64,000 nt of DNA, taken from the NCBI RefSeq assembly GCF_029278605.1, contig NZ_CP119572.1, forward strand, positions 2,294,001 through 2,358,000, given 5' to 3'. The notes beneath the pieces are model-generated. The model searched no databases. It saw only the letters and a list, made by a program, of their open reading frames with translations, and was not told the origin of the DNA. The DNA is from Cupriavidus sp. WKF15 (GTDB lineage: Bacteria; Pseudomonadota; Gammaproteobacteria; Burkholderiales; Burkholderiaceae). Positions 37,681 through 46,429 of this stretch are shown here, piece by piece. How positions within the stretch are numbered: position 1 is the stretch's first letter; every line of letters starts with the position of its first letter. The translations under genes and the position numbers were made by a program.

Positions 37681-38472
37681 GTGATCCGACGAATTTCCAA
37701 ACTGATCGGCAGCCGCGTCAGCATGCTGGCTGCCGCAGTCACCGGTGCGTTGATGCTGGCGGGCTGCGCCAACATGCCGGCTGAGGGCACCGATGCCTCC
37801 GGCCAGTCCGCGGCCGCTGCCGCCGCACCCGCCCGCCCTGCTGCCGCGCCCGTTGCCCCGGCAGCGCCCGCCACCGAACCGACCAAGACCATCACCCTGC
37901 CCGACCGCGGCCGCGTCAGCCTTGCCGAATACCGCGCGAAGATGCGCGAGGAGCTGATGAAGACCGAGAGCGCCACCAGCGACGTCGCCGACTGCGCTGC
38001 CCACGCCAGCTGGGTCGTGCCGCGCTCGGCCGCCTACGATGCGCTCAAGATCCCCACTGGCGCGCTCGCCAGCGGCCAGGCCACGGTGGAACCGTGGAGC
38101 GGCCGCTTCTCGCAGGGCAAGCAGGCCGTGCCGGTCAACTCCGTGGTGACATTCTCCGCGCTGGCCCACAAGCGCCGCGGCGAAGAACCATGGCAGCAGG
38201 TCAGGGTCCGTTGCGGCTACGACGACGGCATGATGCTGGCCTATGAACTGCTGGACAGCAGCGGCGCCACCCTCTCGGAACCCGCGGCTGCGCCGGCGGT
38301 GCCGACTTCCAGCCATGCTTCGTCCGGCAAGAGCCGCAAGGGCGCAAAGGGCAGCAAGTCCAAGGGCTCGTCAACGGCTTCGGCAAAGAGCACTTCGTCG
38401 GGCAAGTCTTCGGCGAAGGCGACCTCTTCGTCCAAGTCGTCCACCAAGAGCACAAGCAAGAAAAAGCAGTAA
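37681..38472 (+). CDS. Lipoprotein of unknown function with Ser/Lys-rich tail
   Basis: The product (263 residues from a GTG at 37681; an ATG at 37723 is an alternative) has a lipoprotein signal ending LMLAGC, an Ala/Pro linker, a globular middle with two cysteines (DVADCAAHASWV and VRVRCGYDDGMM) and about 60 C-terminal residues that are almost only Ser, Lys, Thr, Ala and Gly. The tail is strongly basic, which in a surface or periplasmic protein may bind peptidoglycan, LPS or nucleic acid. I do not recognise the domain with confidence; similar lipoproteins occur across Burkholderiales. A mismatched hairpin follows the stop. Confidence 0.75.
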   Translation: MIRRISKLIGSRVSMLAAAVTGALMLAGCANMPAEGTDASGQSAAAAAAPARPAAAPVAPAAPATEPTKTITLPDRGRVSLAEYRAKMREELMKTESATSDVADCAAHASWVVPRSAAYDALKIPTGALASGQATVEPWSGRFSQGKQAVPVNSVVTFSALAHKRRGEEPWQQVRVRCGYDDGMMLAYELLDSSGATLSEPAAAPAVPTSSHASSGKSRKGAKGSKSKGSSTASAKSTSSGKSSAKATSSSKSSTKSTSKKKQ

Positions 38473-38494
38473 CCGACTGCGGCAAGCCCATGCA

Positions 38495-38521
38495 AAAGGG
38501 CCGCCATGCCGGCGGGCCTTT
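38495..38521. terminator. Terminator between the lipoprotein and M14 peptidase genes
   Basis: Two 5-bp blocks separated by a G-G mismatch form a stem (38495-38505 with 38511-38521), with A- and T-rich flanks, between convergent genes. Confidence 0.65.
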
Positions 38522-38542
38522 GTCGCTCACTGCAGCACGGTC

Positions 38543-39685
38543 TCAGCTCAGAAAATCGAGGATCGCCTCCAGCATCGCAGTACCCAGCAGCGCGCTGCGC
38601 GCGCCGTTCCAGCCCACCATGGCATCAGGCAGGTCGGCATTGTCCTTGAACGGCATTTCCAGCGTCAGCGACAGGCAGCCGAAGGTGTGGCCGATGTACT
38701 TCGACGCGAGCTTGAGCGCGTCTGCGTTGTACTTGCTGGCCGCATAGCCGTGCACGTCCTGGAAATCGGGCGTGACGCGCTTGAAGGCCTCGATGAAACG
38801 CGCCTGCTCGTCGCGCTGCTTCTCGGTGAAGCTCGGCAGCATCTCGCTGCCGGCGACGAAGTTGTAGGGCAGGCCCTCGTCGCCGTGGATGTCGAAGAAC
38901 AGGTCGCAGCCGGTGGCCTCGATCGCACGGCGCACATGCCAGACCTCGGGGCTCGTGTCCGGGCTCGGCGTCATCCATTCGCGGTTCAGGTTGGCGCCCG
39001 CGGCATTGGTGCGCAGGTTGCCGCGCGCCGAGCCGTCCGGGTTCATGTTCGGCACGAGATGAAACACGGCTTGATCGAGCAAGCGACGCGCAATCGGATC
39101 GTGCGCCCACATTCCGGTGCCCGTCAGGCGCTGCAGCACGCCTTCGCAGAACCATTCGGCCATGCTTTCGCCCGGATGCTGGCGCGCGATCATCCAGATG
39201 GTCTTCTTGCCGGGACCCGGCTGGCCCACGGTGACGCGGGTCAGATCGCGGCCATCGACCGTGCTGCCAAGGTGCGACAGCTTCGCCAGCGGCGAGCGCT
39301 GGCACGTTGCCAGCAGCGACAGGTGGCGCTCTTCCGGATAGGGCTCGAAGTACGCCAGCCATACGCTGTCGTGCTCGGGCGTGAATTCGACGGTCAGCAC
39401 CTGGCCGTCGTAGCGCGTCGGCACGCGGAACCAGTTGGCGCGGTCGTAGGATGCCACCGCGCGGTAGTCACGCCAGCCGTCCGGATAGGTACAGTCGCCG
39501 GCGTTGAGGAACTGCAGCCGGCACGCCTGCCCCGCTGCGCCCTGCAGGCGGAAGTGGAACCACTGCCGGAGGTCCGCGTGCGAATCGGCGCGGATGCGCA
39601 GGCGGATGTCGTCGGCATGGTCGAGCGCTTCGACTTCGATCGCGCCGGAATCAAAGTGGGTCGAGATGTGCAGGCCTGAGGTCAT
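38543..39685 (-). CDS. M14-family zinc carboxypeptidase (cytosolic carboxypeptidase-like)
   Basis: The 380-residue cytoplasmic protein has an N-terminal beta-sandwich domain (to about residue 120) and an M14 peptidase domain. Zinc ligands are His and Glu of RQHPGESMAEW and the His of FDIHGDEGLPYNF; the catalytic Glu is in SLTLEMPFKDN. This architecture is that of the bacterial relatives of eukaryotic cytosolic carboxypeptidases that trim C-terminal acidic residues. No signal peptide is present. It lies 23 bases upstream of yaaA on the same strand order (yaaA first, transcription leftward). Confidence 0.92.
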   Translation of the reverse strand: MTSGLHISTHFDSGAIEVEALDHADDIRLRIRADSHADLRQWFHFRLQGAAGQACRLQFLNAGDCTYPDGWRDYRAVASYDRANWFRVPTRYDGQVLTVEFTPEHDSVWLAYFEPYPEERHLSLLATCQRSPLAKLSHLGSTVDGRDLTRVTVGQPGPGKKTIWMIARQHPGESMAEWFCEGVLQRLTGTGMWAHDPIARRLLDQAVFHLVPNMNPDGSARGNLRTNAAGANLNREWMTPSPDTSPEVWHVRRAIEATGCDLFFDIHGDEGLPYNFVAGSEMLPSFTEKQRDEQARFIEAFKRVTPDFQDVHGYAASKYNADALKLASKYIGHTFGCLSLTLEMPFKDNADLPDAMVGWNGARSALLGTAMLEAILDFLS

Positions 39686-39708
39686 GGCGGGCAGTTCCGT
39701 AGAGGGAT

Positions 39709-40494
39709 TCAGTCTTCGAGGCGGCGGCGGAAAATCCAGCGGCCGTCGTCCGACGCGGCGGCATCGAACGCATAGCCGTCCTCGGCAAAGCGCTTGAGCG
39801 CGGCCGGTTCCGTGACGCGATGCGTGACCGCATAGCGGGCCATGGTGCCGCGTGCGCGCTTGGCGTGGAAGGAAATGATCTTGTAGCGGCCGCCCTTCCA
39901 GTCCTCGAACACCGGCGTGATGATGCGCGCATTCAGCACCTTGGGGCGCACCACCTTGAAATACTCTTCCGATGCCAGGTTGACCAGCGTGGGCGCGCCC
40001 TCGTGCTTGAGCCCGGCCATGTCGCCGTTGAGCATCTGCGTGACATCGTCGCCCCAGAACGCGTAGAGGTCCTTGCCCGCGGCCGTATCGAGGCGCGTGC
40101 CCATCTCGAGGCGGTAGGGCTGCATCCAGTCCAGCGGGCGCAGCACGCCGTACAGGCCCGACAGGATGCGCACATGCTTCTGCGCGAAGCCCAGGTCATC
40201 GGCCGACAGGCTCTTCGCATCGAAGCCGTCGTAGACGTCGCCGTTGAAGGCCAGCACCGCCTGCTTGCTGTTGGCGGCGGAAAATGTCTCCGACCAGTCC
40301 GCGTAACGCGTGACATTGAGCACCGCAAGCTTGTCGGAAATGTCCATCAGCGCGCCGACATCCTGCGGCGCGAGCTTGCGCAGGCGCTCGATCAGCATGG
40401 CCGAGCGGTCGATGAAACGCGGCAGCGTATGGGTCTTGATGCGCGCGGGCGTCTCGTAGTCCAGGGACTTGGCGGGAGACAGGACGATCAGCAT
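39709..40494 (-). CDS. yaaA: YaaA/UPF0246 family protein (peroxide stress protein)
   Basis: The 261-residue product starts [19 protein letters not shown] and holds the family blocks [22 protein letters not shown] and [15 protein letters not shown]. In E. coli YaaA lowers free iron and limits oxidative DNA damage; it binds DNA. The ATG at 40494 gives the canonical start, while the open frame continues upstream without family character. The M14 peptidase gene follows 23 bases downstream. Confidence 0.95.
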   Translation of the reverse strand: MLIVLSPAKSLDYETPARIKTHTLPRFIDRSAMLIERLRKLAPQDVGALMDISDKLAVLNVTRYADWSETFSAANSKQAVLAFNGDVYDGFDAKSLSADDLGFAQKHVRILSGLYGVLRPLDWMQPYRLEMGTRLDTAAGKDLYAFWGDDVTQMLNGDMAGLKHEGAPTLVNLASEEYFKVVRPKVLNARIITPVFEDWKGGRYKIISFHAKRARGTMARYAVTHRVTEPAALKRFAEDGYAFDAAASDDGRWIFRRRLED

Positions 40495-40533
40495 GGCAAA
40501 ATTGCGGGAAACACAAAGCCAAGATTGTAGCGA

Positions 40534-41058
40534 ATGACCAACCCGACTTCCGGCGACACTTCCGCATCCTGCCCCGCCGACATCACATCCGCCGCCGGTA
40601 CTGCGCCGCGCGTGGTACTGGACTCCAATATCTGGGTCGACCTGCTGGTCTTCGACGACCCGCACGCCTCGCCGATCCGCGCCGCACTCGAGGCCGGCAC
40701 GATTGCCCCGGTGATCCGCGCCGACTGCCGCGAAGAACTGCGCCGCGTGCTGGCCTACCCGCAATTCGCGCGCTTTGCCGTCGATATCGACGCGGCGCTG
40801 GCGATCGTGGACCGCTTCAGCACGCTCGAGCCGCTGCCCGCCCGGGATGACGCCGACGCCATCCGGCTGCCGCGCTGCAAGGACACCGACGACCAGAAAT
40901 TCATCGAACTCGCGCACTTCTCGCAGGCCGCCTGCCTGGTGTCGAAGGACAAGGCCGTGCTCAAGCTCAGGAGCCGCCTGCGCCGCTCCAGCGGCGTGGA
41001 AGTGATGACGCCGCCGGTGTTCGGCCAATGGCTGGCAGCGCTGCCCAGCGCAGCCTGA
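40534..41058 (+). CDS. Orphan PIN-domain protein (toxin-like nuclease)
   Basis: The 174-residue product has a PIN domain: [13 protein letters not shown] (first acidic residue), [11 protein letters not shown] and [17 protein letters not shown] with the clustered aspartates, as in putative toxin-antitoxin PIN proteins. No antitoxin gene is adjacent on either side: yaaA is divergent 40 bases away and an aminotransferase gene follows. It may be a housekeeping RNase rather than a toxin. Confidence 0.88.
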   Translation: MTNPTSGDTSASCPADITSAAGTAPRVVLDSNIWVDLLVFDDPHASPIRAALEAGTIAPVIRADCREELRRVLAYPQFARFAVDIDAALAIVDRFSTLEPLPARDDADAIRLPRCKDTDDQKFIELAHFSQAACLVSKDKAVLKLRSRLRRSSGVEVMTPPVFGQWLAALPSAA

Positions 41059-41139
41059 GCGCACCGAATCGCTTTAGAATTGCTGCTGCCGCAGCTCCGG
41101 CAAGCCTTTTTCCGCCATCCCACTCCAACGTCGCAGCCA

Positions 41140-42312
41140 ATGTCCGCAGACTCCACCCTCGCCCCGCTGACTCCGCCCCTGTCGCGCCTGCCCTCGGTCG
41201 GCACCACGATCTTCACCGTGATGTCGGCGCTGGCGGCCGAGAAGAACGCCGTCAACCTCGGACAGGGTTTCCCGGATTTCGATTGCGACCCGCGCATCGT
41301 CGACGCCGTGACCCACGCCATGCGCGCCGGCCACAACCAGTACCCGCCGATGGCCGGCGTACCGCGCCTGCGCCAGGCGATCGCCGACAAGATCGCCACG
41401 CTGTACGGCCACCGCTATAGCTGGGAAAGCGAGATCACCGTCACGGCCGGCGCCACGCAAGGCATCCTCACCGCGATCCTGTGCGCGGTGCATCCCGGCG
41501 ACGAGGTCATCGTGCTGGAGCCGTGCTATGACAGCTACCTGCCAGCGATCGAACTGGCCGGCGCGACCGCCGTGCCGGTCACGCTGGAAGCACCAGAGTT
41601 CCGCGTGCCTTTCGACCGCCTGGCCGCGGCCATCACGCCGCGCACGCGGATGATCCTCATCAACACGCCGCACAACCCGACCGGAACGATCTGGCGCGCC
41701 GCCGACATGGACAAGCTCGCGCAGCTGCTGGCCGGCACCGATATCCTGCTGCTGTCGGACGAGGTCTACGAACACATGGTCTACGACGGCCAGCCGCACG
41801 CCTCGGTCTCGCGCCATCCGGAACTGGCGCGGCGCAGCTTTGTGATTTCGAGCTTCGGCAAGACGTACCACGTGACCGGCTGGAAGGTTGGCTACGTGGC
41901 CGCGCCGGCGGCGCTGTCGGCGGAATTCCGCAAGGTGCACCAGTTCAATGTGTTCACCGTGAATACGCCGGTGCAGCATGGCCTTGCCGACTATATGGCT
42001 GATCCCGCACCGTACGTGGAGCTGCCGGCCTTCTACCAGGCCAAGCGCGACTACTTCCGCGCCGGGCTGGCCAACACGCGCTTCAAGCTGCTGCCGTCCG
42101 AAGGCACGTATTTCCAGTGCGTGGACTATTCCGCGATCTCCGACCTGAGCGAAGCGGACTTTTCCATGTGGCTGACGCGCGAGATCGGCGTGGCGGCGAT
42201 CCCGGTTTCGGCCTTCTATTCGCAGCCACGCGAATCCGGCGTGGTGCGCTTCTGCTTCGCCAAGAAGGAAGAGACGCTGGCGCTCGCACTGGAGCGGCTG
42301 GCGAAGCTCTAG
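41140..42312 (+). CDS. PLP-dependent aminotransferase (methionine aminotransferase type)
   Basis: The 390-residue class I/II aminotransferase shows NLGQGFPDFDCDPRIVDAV at the N terminus, NTPHNPTGTIW, DEVYEHMVYDGQPHAS and the PLP lysine in SSFGKTYHVTGWKVGY. It is close to YbdL, which transaminates methionine and aromatic amino acids with 2-oxo acids, a role in methionine salvage. Start chosen at 41140; a start 20 codons upstream would add an unconserved leader. Confidence 0.93.
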   Translation: MSADSTLAPLTPPLSRLPSVGTTIFTVMSALAAEKNAVNLGQGFPDFDCDPRIVDAVTHAMRAGHNQYPPMAGVPRLRQAIADKIATLYGHRYSWESEITVTAGATQGILTAILCAVHPGDEVIVLEPCYDSYLPAIELAGATAVPVTLEAPEFRVPFDRLAAAITPRTRMILINTPHNPTGTIWRAADMDKLAQLLAGTDILLLSDEVYEHMVYDGQPHASVSRHPELARRSFVISSFGKTYHVTGWKVGYVAAPAALSAEFRKVHQFNVFTVNTPVQHGLADYMADPAPYVELPAFYQAKRDYFRAGLANTRFKLLPSEGTYFQCVDYSAISDLSEADFSMWLTREIGVAAIPVSAFYSQPRESGVVRFCFAKKEETLALALERLAKL

Positions 42313-42332
42313 GATCGAGATCGCAGACACGG

Positions 42333-42360
42333 AAACGCCCGCGGCATGCCGCGGGCGTTT
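42333..42360. terminator. Perfect 28-base palindromic terminator
   Basis: The arms 42333-42346 and 42347-42360 are exactly complementary, with A3 and T3 ends, between the convergent aminotransferase and GST genes. Confidence 0.85.
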
Positions 42361-42384
42361 CGCTTGGCGCGAAGGGGCCCGCGC

Positions 42385-43026
42385 TTACTTGTTCCGGCTC
42401 AGCATCAGCTCGGTGTTCGCCTTGCGGTCGGCATTGACCTTCTGCACCGAGGGGCGCTCCGACAGCGTCTTCAGGTAGTCCTTGACCGGCAGGTCAGCCA
42501 GCAGGTCCTTGCCGTAGATGATCTTGGTGCACGAGGACACCAGCGGCAGGTGGACCGCGGCGGCGCAATCGGCCAGCGTGAAGGTATCGCCCGCGATATA
42601 GGGCGAAAACTTCGCCAGCCTGGCAAACGCCGGGATGTAGCGCGTCAGCAGCTTCATCTGGCGCTCCTTCACGTTATCGCTGACCTTGCCGCCAAAGAAC
42701 GCTTCCGGATACAGCTCGCGCGCGGTCAGTTCCAGGTACAGCTCCAGGAAAGTGATGATCTCGCGCACCTTGCCGGCCTGCAGCGGATCGCGCGGCAGCA
42801 GCGGCGTCTGCGGATAGGCGGCTTCCAGATATTCGTTGATCACCTCCGACTCGCACAGCGAGCCCGATTCGGTGATCATGTAGGGCACCTTGCCCGCTGG
42901 CGTCGCTGCCGGGTCAGTCTCGCCGATCCACGCCAGTACCTCCTCGAACGGCACATTCTTTTCCAGCAGTGCCAGCTTGACCTTGTTGTAGTAGTTGCTG
43001 GCGGCAAATCCGCACAGTTTCAGCAT
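42385..43026 (-). CDS. Glutathione S-transferase family protein
   Basis: The 213-residue product has an N-terminal thioredoxin-like domain (MLKLCGFAASNYYNKVKLAL, VPYMITESGSLCESEVINEY) and a C-terminal helical domain with SPYIAGDTFTLADCAAAVHL. The ESE motif binds the glutathione gamma-glutamyl group. The role is general conjugation or detoxification; substrate unknown. It is divergent from the 3-hydroxyacyl-CoA dehydrogenase gene. Confidence 0.93.
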   Translation of the reverse strand: MLKLCGFAASNYYNKVKLALLEKNVPFEEVLAWIGETDPAATPAGKVPYMITESGSLCESEVINEYLEAAYPQTPLLPRDPLQAGKVREIITFLELYLELTARELYPEAFFGGKVSDNVKERQMKLLTRYIPAFARLAKFSPYIAGDTFTLADCAAAVHLPLVSSCTKIIYGKDLLADLPVKDYLKTLSERPSVQKVNADRKANTELMLSRNK

Positions 43027-43168
43027 GTCGTCCCTCTCCTGTTGGAATCCACGCTTGCGGGCGCAAGCCCGCAGCGATTGTGGACCATCCCGGTCTTCTG
43101 GTGCCGCCGGACTGGCCGATCAGCGCACGCCGCCTGCCTTCCGGCCATTTCCGGAAAGATGCATAAAA

Positions 43169-43181
43169 CGTACGATCGTGC
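43169..43181. promoter_or_regulatory. TetR-type operator candidate upstream of the hydroxyacyl-CoA dehydrogenase gene
   Basis: An ACGATCGT core (43172-43179) within CGTACGATCGTGC lies 30 bases before the gene in an AT-rich stretch. The same ACGATCGT core occurs in the palindrome at 27049. TetR regulators of CoA catabolism use similar sites, but no regulator gene is adjacent. Confidence 0.35.
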
Positions 43182-43210
43182 TAATTTAACCACAACTTCA
43201 GGGACGCAAT

Positions 43211-44734
43211 ATGAGCACTTTCACCATCGAGACGCTTGGCATCGTGGGGACCGGCGCCATGGGCCGCGGCATCGCCCAGATCGCCGCGCAGGCTGGCCTG
43301 ACCGTCAACCTGTACGACGCCAGCCCGCAAGCCGTGGAAGCGGCGCGCAAGTACCTGCAGGATACGCTCGGCAAGCTGGCCGAAAAAGGCAAGATCACGG
43401 CGGCGGCCGCCGAGGCCACGCTGGCCCGCGTGAAGCCATGCGGCGCCCTTGAGGAGCTGGCCGCCTGCGATATGGTGGTGGAAGCCATCGTCGAGAAGCT
43501 CGAGGTGAAGCGTGATCTCGTGGCCAGGCTGGAAGCCGTGCTGCGTCCTGACGCGATCATCGCCTCGAACACCTCGTCGCTGTCGATCACCGCGATCGCC
43601 GTCGGCGCGAAGGAGCCGGGCCGCATCGTTGGCTACCACTTCTTCAACCCGGTGCCGCTGATGAAGGTGGTCGAGGTGATCGACGGCCTGTCCGGCAACC
43701 CGGCCGTGGGCGATGCGCTGATGGCGCTGTCGCGCCGCATGGGCCACACGCCGGTGCGCTGCAAGGACATGCCCGGCTTCATCGTCAACCATGCCGGCCG
43801 CGGCATGAACATCGAAGGCATCAAGGTCGCGCAGGAAGGCGTGGCGGAGTTCGCCGACATCGACAACATCATGCGCGAGCAGGCCGGCTTCCGCATGGGG
43901 CCGTTCGAGCTGATGGACCTGACCGGGCTCGATGTATCGCATCCGGTGATGGAGTCGATCTACAACCAGTTCTACCAGGAGCCGCGCTACCGCCCGTCGC
44001 CGATCACGGCGATCCGCTCGGTCGGCGGCCTGGTCGGCCGCAAGGCCGGCGCCGGCTTCTACCGCTATGTCGATGGCCAGAAGCAGGTCCCGGCAATCGC
44101 CGCGGTCCCGCCGGCACGTCCGGCCAGCGTGTGGGTCAGCCGCGCCAGCGAACGCGGCCACGCCATGGTGACGAAGCTGCTCGGCGCGCTCGGCGTTACG
44201 CCCGAAAGCGGCGACCAGCCGTCGGCCGAGGCGCTGATCGTCGTCACGCCGCTGGGCCTGGACGCCACCACCACCGCGCTCCAGCAAGGTCTGGACGCCT
44301 CGCGCACGGTGGCCATCGACACCCTGCTGCCGTTCGAGGCCACCAAGCGCCGCACGCTGATGACCACGCCCGCCACCGGCGCCGCCGCGCGTGACGCCGC
44401 GCACGGCCTGTTCGCGAGCGACGGCGTGCCAGTCACAGTGATCCGCGACTCGGCCGGCTTCGTGGCCCAGCGCGTGCTCTGCTGCATCATCAACATCGCC
44501 AGCGATATCGCGCAGCAGCGCATTGCCTCGCCCGCGGACATCGACCTGGCCGTGAACCTGGGCCTCGGCTATCCGAAAGGCCCGCTGGCGCTGGGCGACG
44601 CTGTCGGTCCGCAACTGGTGCTGGAGACGCTGCGCAATATGGAAGCCCTGACTGGCGACATGCGCTACCGCCCGAGCCCGTGGCTATGGCGCCGCGCCGG
44701 CCTGCGCCTGTCGCTGCTGACCGAAGAGAACTGA
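43211..44734 (+). CDS. paaH: 3-hydroxyacyl-CoA dehydrogenase (PaaH/PaaC type)
   Basis: The 507-residue enzyme oxidises 3-hydroxyacyl-CoA with NAD, as in the lower phenylacetate pathway. The Rossmann motif is LGIVGTGAMGRGIAQIA, followed by ASNTSSLSITAIA, GYHFFNPVPLMKVVEVI with the catalytic His, and two 3HCDH C-terminal domains (CKDMPGFIVNHAGRGMNIEG and IRDSAGFVAQRVLCCIINIA). Two C-terminal domains in one chain are typical of the PaaH/PaaC group. An enoyl-CoA hydratase gene follows 42 bases downstream. Confidence 0.93.
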   Translation: MSTFTIETLGIVGTGAMGRGIAQIAAQAGLTVNLYDASPQAVEAARKYLQDTLGKLAEKGKITAAAAEATLARVKPCGALEELAACDMVVEAIVEKLEVKRDLVARLEAVLRPDAIIASNTSSLSITAIAVGAKEPGRIVGYHFFNPVPLMKVVEVIDGLSGNPAVGDALMALSRRMGHTPVRCKDMPGFIVNHAGRGMNIEGIKVAQEGVAEFADIDNIMREQAGFRMGPFELMDLTGLDVSHPVMESIYNQFYQEPRYRPSPITAIRSVGGLVGRKAGAGFYRYVDGQKQVPAIAAVPPARPASVWVSRASERGHAMVTKLLGALGVTPESGDQPSAEALIVVTPLGLDATTTALQQGLDASRTVAIDTLLPFEATKRRTLMTTPATGAAARDAAHGLFASDGVPVTVIRDSAGFVAQRVLCCIINIASDIAQQRIASPADIDLAVNLGLGYPKGPLALGDAVGPQLVLETLRNMEALTGDMRYRPSPWLWRRAGLRLSLLTEEN

Positions 44735-44776
44735 GGAGCCTCGGCTCCCCTGCCCCCGCAACGCCCGAGGCCGCTC

Positions 44777-45556
44777 ATGACCGCACAATTGCTTTCGTCC
44801 CGCGTCGATTCGACGCTGGTGCTGACCATCTCGAACCCGGAAGCGCGCAACGCGCTGCATCCGGACATCTACGCCGCCTCGTTCGAGGCGCTGAACGCGG
44901 CCGCCAACGATGATTCCCTGCGCGCCGTCATCATCACCGGCGCCGACGGCATCTTCTGCGCCGGCGGCAACCTGAACCGGTTGCTCGGCAACCGTTCGAA
45001 GCCGCCCGCGGTGCAGGCGGAAAGCATCGAGACGCTGAACCACTGGATCGAGACGCTGCACGCGTTTCCGAAGCCGGTCATTGCGGCGGTCGAAGGCGCG
45101 GCGGCCGGCGCGGGCTTCTCGGTGGTGCTGGCCTGCGACTTCGTCGTGGCGGCGAGCGACGCCAAATTCGTCATGGCCTACGTCAAGGTGGGCCTGACGC
45201 CCGACGGCGGCGGCTCGTACGAACTGGCGCGCGCGCTGCCGCGTGCGCTGGCCAGCGAACTGATGATGGAGGGCAAGCCGGTCGATGCCGCCAGGCTCTC
45301 GCAGTTCGGCCTGGTCAACCGCGTGGTGCCGCCGGGCCAGGCGCTGACCGAAGCGCTGCGCCTGGCCGAGGGACTGGCCGAGCAGTCGCCGCACGCGGTC
45401 GGCCGCATCAAGGGCCTGATCAACCATGCGGCCACGGCCTCGCTGACCGAACACCTGGCGGCCGAGCGCGATAATTTCGTGGCCGCCCTGCACCACCCGG
45501 ACGGCGGCGAAGGCATCAGCGCCTTCCTGGAAAAGCGCAAGCCGCGCTACCGCTGA
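44777..45556 (+). CDS. Enoyl-CoA hydratase/isomerase family protein (oxepin-CoA hydrolase-like)
   Basis: The 259-residue crotonase shows the oxyanion-hole strands GADGIFCAGGNLNRLLG and AVEGAAAGAGFSVVLACDFV, and the VGLTPDGGGSYELARALP block. Position behind a PaaH-type dehydrogenase and close similarity in form to the alternative oxepin-CoA hydrolase group suggest a role in ring-CoA or fatty-acid catabolism. Exact substrate is uncertain. Confidence 0.9.
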   Translation: MTAQLLSSRVDSTLVLTISNPEARNALHPDIYAASFEALNAAANDDSLRAVIITGADGIFCAGGNLNRLLGNRSKPPAVQAESIETLNHWIETLHAFPKPVIAAVEGAAAGAGFSVVLACDFVVAASDAKFVMAYVKVGLTPDGGGSYELARALPRALASELMMEGKPVDAARLSQFGLVNRVVPPGQALTEALRLAEGLAEQSPHAVGRIKGLINHAATASLTEHLAAERDNFVAALHHPDGGEGISAFLEKRKPRYR

Positions 45557-45641
45557 ACGCAGCCCTGAAAACCGCGGCGCTTCGCGGCGCCGCTGCAGCC
45601 AGCCCGCGCAAGACGGGCCTGCCCGACATTGGGAGACATGC

Positions 45642-46367
45642 ATGGAATTGCCGCTTTCCTCGCGCCGCCGCATCTACCTGATGCGCCATGGCGCCGTCTC
45701 ATACTTCGATGAAGGCGGCCGCCCGGCGCTGCCCGACATGGTGCCGCTCAACGAGACCGGCCGCATGCAGGCCACCGCCGCCGGGCGCGCCTTCGCGGCC
45801 GAGAATATCCGCTTCGACCGTGTCATCGTCAGCGGCCTGCCGCGCACCGTGGAAACTGCGCAGCGCGTGCTGGCCGAACTGCCGGCGATGCAGGGCGTAG
45901 TGCCCGAGATCTGGCCGGAACTCCGCGAAATCCGCGGCGGCGACCTCTCGGCCATTGCGACCGAGGATCTGCGCGACGCCTTCGTCGGCGCCTTCGAAGG
46001 GGAAGTGCCCGAGCACAAGCGCTTCCTGAACGGGGAGACCGTAGGCGAGTTCCTGGACCGAGTCCTGCCGGCCCTGCAACGCCTGCGCGATCGGCCGGAC
46101 TGGGATACGGTGCTGCTGGTCCTGCATGGCGCGACCAATCGCGCCATCCTGTCCCAGGCCATCACCTGCGGCCGGCGCGTATTCTTCGGCTCGCTGCTGC
46201 AGACCGCGGGTTGCATCAATGTGCTGGACATGGGCGACGATCCGCTCGACTGGGTCGTGCGCATGACCAACTACTCGCCGCCCACGCCGGTGCACAGCGG
46301 CACGCGGCACACCACGATGGAAGTCCTGCTGCACCAGTACCTGCGCGGACGGCAGCCCTCTTCCTGA
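45642..46367 (+). CDS. Histidine phosphatase family protein
   Basis: The 241-residue product has the phosphohistidine motif YLMRHGAVSY (RHG) at residues 14-18, RTVETAQRVL and the second catalytic histidine in VLLVLHGATNRAIL. These phosphatases dephosphorylate sugars, nucleotides or CoA-related compounds; here the gene lies between an enoyl-CoA hydratase gene and an ACAD10/11-type phosphotransferase gene, so the three may share a pathway. Confidence 0.93.
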   Translation: MELPLSSRRRIYLMRHGAVSYFDEGGRPALPDMVPLNETGRMQATAAGRAFAAENIRFDRVIVSGLPRTVETAQRVLAELPAMQGVVPEIWPELREIRGGDLSAIATEDLRDAFVGAFEGEVPEHKRFLNGETVGEFLDRVLPALQRLRDRPDWDTVLLVLHGATNRAILSQAITCGRRVFFGSLLQTAGCINVLDMGDDPLDWVVRMTNYSPPTPVHSGTRHTTMEVLLHQYLRGRQPSS

Positions 46368-46429
46368 ACCGCCCCGGCTCGCACACCGATCTTCACACCC
46401 GATACCGTCAGAAAATCACCGGAGACAGC

